From positions 186,001 to 250,000 of the forward strand of contig NZ_CP040710.1 in NCBI RefSeq assembly GCF_005943945.1: 64,000 nucleotides of DNA, written 5' to 3'. Below the pieces are notes generated by a model. It was not told where the DNA came from. It worked only from the letters and a program-made list of their open reading frames with translations, and ran no database searches. The stretch is from Aggregatimonas sangjinii (GTDB lineage Bacteria; Bacteroidota; Bacteroidia; Flavobacteriales; Flavobacteriaceae). The translations under genes were made by a program, and so were the position numbers. Every line of letters begins with the position of its first letter. Position 1 is the first letter of the stretch. This document shows positions 37,157-44,679 of the stretch, in pieces.

Positions 37157-37869
37157 CAATGAAGAAAATACGCTCCATAGTTCTCGCAGGTCTGATAGTA
37201 GCAGGTTGTACTATTGCCCCTAAAACTCAGAATGTTAAATTCTCAGGGGCGCTACGCACAATGATGTCGGGTAATTTAGAGGCAACAATCTCTTTGGATT
37301 CGCTTTCTCGAAAGTCGCATTTGTACGCCTTGGGCGCTTTTGAAAATCTCAAAGGCGAAATTCAGATTTTCGATGGTGAGGCTTTCAATACCTCGGTAGA
37401 TTCCAACGAAGTTAGTTTTGACAGGAGTTTTAATGAGAAGGCAGCATTACTCGTTTATGCCGAAGTTACAAGTTGGCAAAGCAAAGCAATTCCAACGGAA
37501 ATAAATACGCTAAACGAACTGGAAGAATTTATTGAAAAACGAGCAAAGCAATCAGGTTTGAGTATGGAAAAGCCATTCCCGTTTTTAATCACTGGAAAGG
37601 TTGATTCACTGCAATGGCATGTTATCGACTGGGTTGAAGGCGATACGCTTCATACGCATCAAAAACATCAGGAATCGGGTTTAAACGGCACCTTGAAGGA
37701 TAGGGATATTGAGATAATTGGCTTTTTCTCTAAATCGCACAAGGCTGTTTTTACCCATCATACCAGATTTGTTCATATGCACTTCAAGGATAAGTATGAA
37801 GAAATAGCTGGTCATGTAGATGAACTACGCTTAGGCTCGAACATGGAATTGAAATTGCCTAAAATCTAA
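37153..37869 (+). CDS. Acetolactate-decarboxylase-fold lipoprotein in the metal island
   Basis: 236-238 aa; starts at the ATG at 37153 (overlaps the permease stop) or 37159. The longer reading from 37114 is out of keeping with the signal peptide. From 37159: lipobox IVAGC (Cys17), then a domain like alpha-acetolactate decarboxylase (BudA, PF03306): YALGAFENLKGEIQIFDG (56-73), LNELEEFIEKR, PFLITGKVDSL and HMHF...AGHVDEL. His206, His208 and His219 have the same 2/11 spacing as the zinc ligands His194/196/207 of the Brevibacillus enzyme. The catalytic Arg region reads LQWHVID, so Arg appears lost. Many extra His (HTHQKH, SHKAVFTHH). It may be a metal-binding protein and not an enzyme. Confidence 0.72.
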   Translation: MTMKKIRSIVLAGLIVAGCTIAPKTQNVKFSGALRTMMSGNLEATISLDSLSRKSHLYALGAFENLKGEIQIFDGEAFNTSVDSNEVSFDRSFNEKAALLVYAEVTSWQSKAIPTEINTLNELEEFIEKRAKQSGLSMEKPFPFLITGKVDSLQWHVIDWVEGDTLHTHQKHQESGLNGTLKDRDIEIIGFFSKSHKAVFTHHTRFVHMHFKDKYEEIAGHVDELRLGSNMELKLPKI

Positions 37870-37872
37870 AAG

Positions 37873-40401
37873 ATGAAGCACACCTATCACATACACGGAA
37901 TGACCTGCAATGGATGCCGAACGCATGTCGAGAAAACACTTTCCAAAGTTGAAGGGGTAACCAAAGCATCCGTCAATTTAGAAAAAGCCGAGGCGACCAT
38001 TGAGATGGAGAATCACATTCCCATTGAAAATTTTCAAGAGGCTTTGAAAAAAGATGGCGGTTCGTACTCCATCCATAAACCGGGCGAGCAGCCCCACCTA
38101 ACCTTCCCAAAGGATGGGAATAAAACACAAGAAAGGAAAGCCCCCTATGGGGGATTAGGGGGCGGTACTTTCTACTGCCCGATGCATTGCGAGGGCGATA
38201 AGACCTATGATAAACCGGGCGATTGCCCTGTCTGCGGAATGGATTTGGTAGAAGAACAAAACCTATCTGCAACGACCTCTGAACAATGGACGTGCCCAAT
38301 GCACCCAGAGATTATAAGGGATGAACCGGGAAGCTGTCCCATTTGCGGAATGGATTTAGTGCCAATGAAACCCAACCTTTCCGCAGAGGAGAAGACCTTA
38401 AAGAAACTGCTCAAAAAGTTTTGGATAGCTGTCGCGTTCACCCTGCCCATCTTTCTGATTGCGATGTCCGAAATGTTGTCCAATAATCCACTTTATGACC
38501 TCATGGAGCAGAAAAACTGGAATTGGATTCAGTTCGCGCTTTCCATTCCAGTAGTGTTCTATGCCACTTGGATGTTCTTTGAACGTGCCTACCGAAGCAT
38601 CAAAACATGGAACCTGAACATGTTTACATTAATCGGTTTCGGTGCAGGGGTAGCATGGCTTTTCAGTGTTTTCGGGATGTTCTTCCCCGATTTCTTTCCG
38701 GCCCAATTCAAATCGGAATCGGGTAGCGTTCATGTCTACTTTGAAGCGGCAACGGTTATCTTAACCCTAGTGCTTTTAGGTCAAGTTTTGGAAGCACGGG
38801 CGCATAGTAAGACCAATTCCGCGGTAAAGGAATTGTTGAAACTTGCCCCGAATAAGGCCATCAAGGTTGTTGATGGCGAAGAACAAGAAGTGGCTATCGA
38901 CAAAATCGAACTGGGAGATGTGCTTCGCGTAAAGCCAGGCGATAAAATTCCTGTGGATGGTGTGTTGACTGAAGGACATACTTCAATTGATGAATCGATG
39001 ATAACGGGCGAACCCATTCCCATAGATAAATTCGAAGGGGATAAGGTCAGCAGTGGTACCATCAATGGCAACCAATCCTTTCTGATGAAGGCCGAGAAAA
39101 TAGGTTCGGATACGTTGTTGTCGCAAATCATCCATATGGTCAACGACGCTAGCCGCAGCCGTGCGCCAATCCAAAAACTGGCCGATACGGTTTCAGGGTA
39201 TTTTGTGCCAATAGTGGTCATCATAGCGATCATCACTTACGGGGTTTGGGCTATTTGGGGACCCGAACCTACCTATGTGTATGCCCTGGTCAATGCTATT
39301 GCCGTGTTGATAATCGCCTGTCCCTGTGCCTTGGGATTGGCTACGCCGATGTCCGTCATGGTCGGTGTGGGGAAGGGTGCACAGAACGGGGTGCTCATCA
39401 AAAATGCGGAAGCCCTTGAAAAAATGGACAAGGTAGATACATTGATCGTGGACAAGACCGGGACGATTACCGAGGGAAAACCGACGGCCGAAAAAGTGGG
39501 TTCATTTGCTAACGATTTCACTGATAGTAAAGTGCTGCAATATATCATTTCGCTCAACAGTCAAAGCGAACATCCTTTAGCGGAAGCAACAGTAAAGTAC
39601 GGTAAGGAACAAAAAGCGGAATTCCTAAAGGCCGAAAGGTTTAATGCCGTTACCGGAAAGGGTGTCGAAGGAACCGTCAACGAAAAGAAAGTGGCTCTGG
39701 GTAACGCCAAGATGATGGAACAGGTCAACGCAACTGTTTCCGAGGCGATGGAAGATGAAGCCCAATCGTATCAAAAGCAGGGTAAGACCGTTTCGTATCT
39801 CGCCATTGACGGGAGTACCGTCGGCTTTATTGTGATAGGGGATAAAATCAAGGAAACCAGTAAGAAGGCCATCAAAGCTTTACAGGACAAAGGTATCGAA
39901 GTCATCATGCTGACAGGGGATAATCACGACACCGCACAGGCTGTGGCCAGCGAACTCGATCTAGCCGATTTTAAGGCGGGAATGCTTCCAGAGGATAAAT
40001 TGAAAGAAGTCGAAAAACTTCAAAAAAATGGAAGAACGGTCGCGATGGCGGGGGACGGCATCAATGATGCCCCGGCGCTAGCCAAAAGTGATGTGGGGAT
40101 TGCAATGGGTACCGGAACCGATGTCGCCATTGAAAGCGCTTCCATGACTTTGGTAAAAGGTGATTTGCACGGTATTGTAAAGGCCCGGAACCTGAGCAAT
40201 AAAGTGATGCGGAATATCAAGCAAAACCTTTTCTTTGCGCTTGTTTACAATGTTCTAGGTGTACCGATTGCGGCGGGTGTGCTGTACCCGTTTTTTGGAG
40301 TATTGCTTTCTCCAATGATAGCAGCGGCTGCCATGAGCTTTAGTTCTGTCTCTGTTATAGCAAATGCATTAAGGCTACGAACGGCAAGAATTAATTTATG
40401 A
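37873..40401 (+). CDS. copA: CopA-type copper/silver P1B-ATPase with HMA and two HMBD modules
   Basis: 842 aa. In order: an N-terminal HMA domain (1-68, CNGC with Cys12/Cys15), a low-complexity linker with a palindromic element (about 89-99), two heavy-metal-binding modules of the form CPMH...PGxCPxCGMDL (about 101-125 and 140-164), then the ATPase. The transport site CPC is Cys483-Pro-Cys485, the phosphorylated residue is Asp527 (DKTGT), and the P-domain has TGDN and GDGINDAPAL. It exports Cu(I)/Ag(I) from the cytoplasm to the periplasm. It starts 3 bp after the preceding lipoprotein gene. The CPC motif rules against a Zn/Cd type (also CPC) less strongly than the context does. Confidence 0.93.
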   Translation: MKHTYHIHGMTCNGCRTHVEKTLSKVEGVTKASVNLEKAEATIEMENHIPIENFQEALKKDGGSYSIHKPGEQPHLTFPKDGNKTQERKAPYGGLGGGTFYCPMHCEGDKTYDKPGDCPVCGMDLVEEQNLSATTSEQWTCPMHPEIIRDEPGSCPICGMDLVPMKPNLSAEEKTLKKLLKKFWIAVAFTLPIFLIAMSEMLSNNPLYDLMEQKNWNWIQFALSIPVVFYATWMFFERAYRSIKTWNLNMFTLIGFGAGVAWLFSVFGMFFPDFFPAQFKSESGSVHVYFEAATVILTLVLLGQVLEARAHSKTNSAVKELLKLAPNKAIKVVDGEEQEVAIDKIELGDVLRVKPGDKIPVDGVLTEGHTSIDESMITGEPIPIDKFEGDKVSSGTINGNQSFLMKAEKIGSDTLLSQIIHMVNDASRSRAPIQKLADTVSGYFVPIVVIIAIITYGVWAIWGPEPTYVYALVNAIAVLIIACPCALGLATPMSVMVGVGKGAQNGVLIKNAEALEKMDKVDTLIVDKTGTITEGKPTAEKVGSFANDFTDSKVLQYIISLNSQSEHPLAEATVKYGKEQKAEFLKAERFNAVTGKGVEGTVNEKKVALGNAKMMEQVNATVSEAMEDEAQSYQKQGKTVSYLAIDGSTVGFIVIGDKIKETSKKAIKALQDKGIEVIMLTGDNHDTAQAVASELDLADFKAGMLPEDKLKEVEKLQKNGRTVAMAGDGINDAPALAKSDVGIAMGTGTDVAIESASMTLVKGDLHGIVKARNLSNKVMRNIKQNLFFALVYNVLGVPIAAGVLYPFFGVLLSPMIAAAAMSFSSVSVIANALRLRTARINL
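38140..38163. repeat. GC-rich palindromic element inside copA
   Basis: Perfect inverted repeat GCCCCCTA (38140-38147) / TAGGGGGC (38156-38163) around the octamer TGGGGGAT. It is read in frame as KAPYGGLGGGT between the HMA domain and the first HMBD module. This G/C-block pattern resembles short palindromic repeats usually found between genes of Flavobacteriia. Confidence 0.7.
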
Positions 40402-40467
40402 AAAACTACTGTGCAATGAGCCATATCAAAGGGCGAATTACTTAGGACCTTAATAAAACAATAACAG

Positions 40468-41763
40468 ATGAAAAAAAATAGTATTTACATCGGATTGGCC
40501 GTTTTAGTGGGGCTTTTGGCCGGATATTTGATTTTCGGAAATAGTTCTGATGAAATAACAGCCGAAGAACATCATCATAGTCAGGAAACGGCAGCAACGC
40601 AAATGTGGACATGCTCTATGGATCCCCAAGTGATGCAGCCCGAACCGGGGGATTGTCCCATTTGTGGTATGGATTTAATTCCCGCGGAGTCGGATAGTGA
40701 AGGTCTGTCAATAGGTGAGTTCAAAATGACCAAAAACGCCATGGCACTGGCCGGTATTCAGACCATTAAAGTTGGCTCCGGCGGTTCCGGCGACAATACC
40801 TTAAAACTTTCGGGAACGATAGAAGAGAACGAAAAAGCGGTGGCCACCCAAGCCTCTTATTTTGATGGTCGTATCGAAAAACTTTTTGTCAACTTTAAGG
40901 GCGAAGAGGTCAGGAACGGACAACAATTGGCGACCATTTACTCCCCAGAACTGGTTTCGGCCCAACAGGAACTAATCACTGCCGCAAGTTTAAAAGAATC
41001 ACAACCATCTTTATACAAAGCAGTGCGCAACAAACTGAAGTTATGGAAACTCTCCGAAAAACAAATCGAAAATATTGAAAGGTCTGGTCAAGTTCAGGAG
41101 AATTTTCCGGTTTATGCGAATGTCTCCGGTACGGTTTCCGAAATCATGGTCGAGGCCGGGGATTATGTAAAAAAGGGTTCGGCCTTGTTTAAAATCGCTG
41201 ATTTGGGTACCGTTTGGGCGGTCTTCGACGCTTATGAAAATCAGGTTTCACAATTAAGAGAAGGACAGCAAATCGAAATCATTACCAAATCGTATCCCGA
41301 TAAAAAATTCGATGCGAAGATTTCCTTTATAGACCCTGTGTTGAATTCATCCACAAGAACCATTGAAGTTAGGGCGGTATTACAGAATGCCAAAGGGCTA
41401 TTTAAACCCGGAATGTTCGTGGCAGGAACGCTGGAATTGTCCGCCGACAAAAAAGAGGATATGATTATAATCCCGGAAAGTGCGGTACTTTGGACAGGCG
41501 AACGCTCCGTGGTATACCTGAAAACCAGCGCCGAGGACAGGACTTTCGAAATGCGGGAAGTTATGGTCGGCGATATCGTGAATGGTGGATACCAAGTCTT
41601 ATCCGGTTTGCAGATTGGGGATGAAATTGTAACGAATGGAACGTTCACCATAGACGCCGCAGCACAACTAAAAGGGAAAAAATCGATGATGAACGAAGAT
41701 GGCGAAAAGGCGATGACCGGGCATGAGGGGCATCAAAGTATGCAGGATGACAAAATTGAGTAA
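40468..41763 (+). CDS. cusB: CusB-type RND periplasmic adaptor with a heavy-metal-binding module
   Basis: 431 aa membrane-fusion protein. An N-terminal TM anchor or signal (about 6-24) and a His-rich patch (EEHHHSQE, 33-40) are followed by an HMBD module (about 47-72: TCSMDPQ...CPICGMDLIP), then lipoyl/barrel-sandwich, hairpin and beta-barrel domains (about 95-410). It joins the CusA pump to the outer-membrane channel and passes on metal. Its gene is separated from cusA and the channel gene by four genes, an unusual order. The HMBD matches the two in CopA. Confidence 0.92.
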   Translation: MKKNSIYIGLAVLVGLLAGYLIFGNSSDEITAEEHHHSQETAATQMWTCSMDPQVMQPEPGDCPICGMDLIPAESDSEGLSIGEFKMTKNAMALAGIQTIKVGSGGSGDNTLKLSGTIEENEKAVATQASYFDGRIEKLFVNFKGEEVRNGQQLATIYSPELVSAQQELITAASLKESQPSLYKAVRNKLKLWKLSEKQIENIERSGQVQENFPVYANVSGTVSEIMVEAGDYVKKGSALFKIADLGTVWAVFDAYENQVSQLREGQQIEIITKSYPDKKFDAKISFIDPVLNSSTRTIEVRAVLQNAKGLFKPGMFVAGTLELSADKKEDMIIIPESAVLWTGERSVVYLKTSAEDRTFEMREVMVGDIVNGGYQVLSGLQIGDEIVTNGTFTIDAAAQLKGKKSMMNEDGEKAMTGHEGHQSMQDDKIE

Positions 41764-41839
41764 CGGGTGTACTACTAGAACCGGAATATCCCGACGCTCA
41801 AGGGTGTCATATCAGGGTGTTATAGTTTATTTGAGAACA

Positions 41840-44137
41840 ATGGATAAATTTAAATTGGCGGTATTATTCTTCGTTTTTCAAACGGCTTGCTTCGCGCAAG
41901 ACAAAATTGATGGGGTGGTTTTAGAAATGACCGCGGCTAACAAAGAAGTTGCGTTGCAGGGAGCCAATGTCTATTGGTTGAACTCCCAAATAGGCACGAT
42001 TACCAATGGCAAAGGCGAGTTTAATATTGCTTTTTCCGACGAGTACAACAAGTTGGTCATCAGTTATGTAGGTTTTGAAACCGATACCTTGACCATTACA
42101 TCGCCCGGTACCATTACCCACATCCTACGACCGTCGAGCGAATTGGACGAGGTCGTGGTGGAAAAAAAGCGCGATGCCGTGCAAAAATCGTTCGCCAGTA
42201 CCCAAAACGTAATTACAGTAAACAGCGCCGAATTGCTAAAGGCGGCCTGTTGTAACCTGTCGGAGAGTTTTGAGACCAATCCGGCTATAGATGTGAACTT
42301 TTCGGATGCCTTAACGGGCACCAAGCAGATCCAGATGTTGGGCCTTACCAGTCCGTATCTGTTGATTACCCAAGAGAACATTCCCATGGTGCGGGGCGCC
42401 TCACAGGCATACGGACTCACATTTACCCCAGGTACTTGGGTAGAGAGCATTCAGATTACCAAGGGTGCGGGTAGCGTAGTGAATGGCTATGAAAGTATTT
42501 CGGGGCAGATCAATACCGAGCTGGTGAAGCCTTTTACGGATGAACTTTTATTTGTAAACGCTTACGGGAATGTTAATGGTCGCCTCGAGTTGAATACGCA
42601 CATCAATACAAAACTGTCGGATAAAATAGGTACGGGAATATACATCCATGGAAATCTCAGGAATAAAAAGGAAGAGAACAACGGCGATGGTTTTTTGGAT
42701 GCCCCTGTGGCCGATCAAATCAATATCATGAACCGATGGCAATACCAGAATGCCGAAAAGGGGTGGGTTAGTTTTTTGAATCTACGGTATTTGAACGATG
42801 AAAAGCAGACCGGGGAAATCGATTTTGATCCGGATGCCTGGATTCGACTTCGTTCGGCCAACGAATCGGGCAGTTTAGACGATAGTACATATCGTACCCA
42901 GAGCGAAGCCTTAGGGTGGGGTAGCGAAATCAATACCCAGCGCTTTGACGCTTCTTTAAAGTTGGGGTATGTATTTCCGGAGCTTCCCTTTCAGAGTTTC
43001 GGATTCCAAACCTCGTATAGTGACCATCGGCAGGATTCCTACTATGGCTTCAATCGATACGATATCGACCATAAAAGTGTATTCTCCAACCTTTTGTTCA
43101 ATTCGATCATCGGCGATACGCGGAACAAGTTCACCACTGGGCTCACCTATGCCTATGACCGTTATAACGAGTTGGTGAACACTGGCAATTTTTCTAGGCA
43201 GGATGTATCCGCAGGTGCGTTCTTTGAGTATAGCTATGAGAATTTGGAGAAATTGAGTTTAACGGCCGGCCTCCGTATCGATAGCCACAATCGCTTGGGT
43301 ACCTACCTCACCCCGCGTCTTCACATGCGGTATACTCCTTGGGATCGTGGGAGTTTGCGTGCCTCTTTTGGAAGAGGAAGGCGGGCGGCCAATATTTTTG
43401 CCGAAAACCAACAACTGTTCGCATCGGCAAGGGCAATCCAAATTTTGGATACCGAAGGTAGTATTTATGGCCTAGACCCCGAAGATGCATGGAATTATGG
43501 TGTCAGCTTTCTGCAAGGCTTCACTTTTTTAAATCGGCCTGGGAACATTACATTGGACTATTATAAAACAGATTTTAAGAACCAGGTAGTGGTCGATTGG
43601 GAGAATCCGAACGCGGTGTTTTTTTATAATTTGGACGGAAAAAGTGTTGCCAATAGTTTTCAGGTAGAGGTAAATCATGAAATCCTGAATAGTTTAGAGC
43701 TACGAACAGCTTATAAATATTACGATGTCAATACCGACTATAGGAACGGCAATTTGCAAAAACCGCTGCAAGCGCAGCACCGCTTTTTTGTGAATTTGGG
43801 CTATGAGACGCAAGCAAAAGAGAATGGAGCCCAATGGAAATTCGATTATACCTTGCATACCCTTGGGGAGCAACGTTTGCCGAATACCGACGTAAACCCG
43901 CCGGAATTTCGACTGGGTGAATTCGCCCAAGGATATAGTTTGATGAACGCACAGGTCACCAAGGTGTTTTCAAAAGCAATGGAAGTCTATGTCGGAGGCG
44001 AGAATTTGACTAATTTTAAACAACAAAATCCCGTATTGGGAGCAGAGGACCCTTTTGGCGCAAATTTTGATACCAGCATCGTGTACGCTCCTATAATGGG
44101 AAGAATGTTTTATGCGGGGTTTCGATATAAATTGTGA
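41840..44137 (+). CDS. TonB-dependent receptor of the metal island
   Basis: 765 aa from the ATG at 41840 (the upstream extension to 41723 overlaps cusB and lacks a signal peptide). Signal peptide to Ala19 (CFA-Q), a carboxypeptidase-like regulatory domain (about 22-105), a plug domain (about 110-235) and a 22-strand barrel that ends in a Phe/aromatic C-terminus (FYAGFRYKL). The plug begins with a vicinal Cys pair, KAACCNLSESFE (Cys137, Cys138), that could hold a soft metal. There is no SusD partner, so this is not a glycan system; a copper- or metal-related substrate is likely from context. Confidence 0.9.
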   Translation: MDKFKLAVLFFVFQTACFAQDKIDGVVLEMTAANKEVALQGANVYWLNSQIGTITNGKGEFNIAFSDEYNKLVISYVGFETDTLTITSPGTITHILRPSSELDEVVVEKKRDAVQKSFASTQNVITVNSAELLKAACCNLSESFETNPAIDVNFSDALTGTKQIQMLGLTSPYLLITQENIPMVRGASQAYGLTFTPGTWVESIQITKGAGSVVNGYESISGQINTELVKPFTDELLFVNAYGNVNGRLELNTHINTKLSDKIGTGIYIHGNLRNKKEENNGDGFLDAPVADQINIMNRWQYQNAEKGWVSFLNLRYLNDEKQTGEIDFDPDAWIRLRSANESGSLDDSTYRTQSEALGWGSEINTQRFDASLKLGYVFPELPFQSFGFQTSYSDHRQDSYYGFNRYDIDHKSVFSNLLFNSIIGDTRNKFTTGLTYAYDRYNELVNTGNFSRQDVSAGAFFEYSYENLEKLSLTAGLRIDSHNRLGTYLTPRLHMRYTPWDRGSLRASFGRGRRAANIFAENQQLFASARAIQILDTEGSIYGLDPEDAWNYGVSFLQGFTFLNRPGNITLDYYKTDFKNQVVVDWENPNAVFFYNLDGKSVANSFQVEVNHEILNSLELRTAYKYYDVNTDYRNGNLQKPLQAQHRFFVNLGYETQAKENGAQWKFDYTLHTLGEQRLPNTDVNPPEFRLGEFAQGYSLMNAQVTKVFSKAMEVYVGGENLTNFKQQNPVLGAEDPFGANFDTSIVYAPIMGRMFYAGFRYKL

Positions 44138-44247
44138 TAAGAGAAGAACAAAAAGAGAAAAGAGAAAAGAATAGAGAGTAGAACACGGGCGTGTCGACTA
44201 TTCTATTCTGTTCCCTCAATTATACAAAGTGTATTAAATCAAAAATC

Positions 44248-44604
44248 ATGAAGAAGCTATTTTTAGTACTTGTATTGGCATTGACTACCACCTTGGCGTT
44301 TGCCCAGGATAAGAACAAGAAAATGACCATGGAGGTCGACGGCAAATGCGATATGTGCAAAGCACGCATTGAAAAGGCGGCGCTTGGGGTAAAAGGGGTA
44401 AAGTATGCGTATTGGGATATTCCCACCCATCAATTATCATTGATATTGGACGAGCGCAAGACCGACCCGATGCAGGTGAAAACCGCCTTGGTCGCTGTTG
44501 GCCATGACACGAAAGAATTGAAGGCCACCGAGGAAGCCTACAATGCCGTACACCCCTGTTGTAAATATCGGGACGATGCCACCGACGATAGCGAAAAGCA
44601 TTAA
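44248..44604 (+). CDS. Secreted heavy-metal-associated (HMA) protein
   Basis: 118 aa from the ATG at 44248; the longer reading from 44191 lacks a signal peptide. Signal peptide to about residue 19 (LAFA-Q), one HMA ferredoxin-like domain with the metal motif CDMC (Cys34, Cys37), and a C-terminal HPCCKYR with a second Cys pair (104-105). It is probably a periplasmic copper-binding protein that works with the CopA/Cus system. It is the last gene of the island and is followed by a strong hairpin. Confidence 0.88.
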   Translation: MKKLFLVLVLALTTTLAFAQDKNKKMTMEVDGKCDMCKARIEKAALGVKGVKYAYWDIPTHQLSLILDERKTDPMQVKTALVAVGHDTKELKATEEAYNAVHPCCKYRDDATDDSEKH

Positions 44605-44617
44605 CTACATACATAGC

Positions 44618-44664
44618 GACGCGTCCAGATCTTAAGAAGAATGCTCTTCTGACCTGGACGCGTC
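44618..44664. terminator. Long hairpin terminator at the end of the metal island
   Basis: Outer arms GACGCGTCCAG (44618-44628) and CTGGACGCGTC (44654-44664) pair perfectly. An inner stem AGAAGA/TCTTCT (44635-44640 / 44645-44650) closes a four-base loop. The T-tract is weak (TTCATATT). It separates the HMA gene from the convergent T9SS gene and may serve both. Confidence 0.75.
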
Positions 44665-44679
44665 TTCATATTCATCAGG

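Noticed and set aside
41723-41839. Extension of the TonB receptor into cusB
   Set aside because: It overlaps the cusB end and has no signal peptide; the ATG at 41840 begins a proper one.
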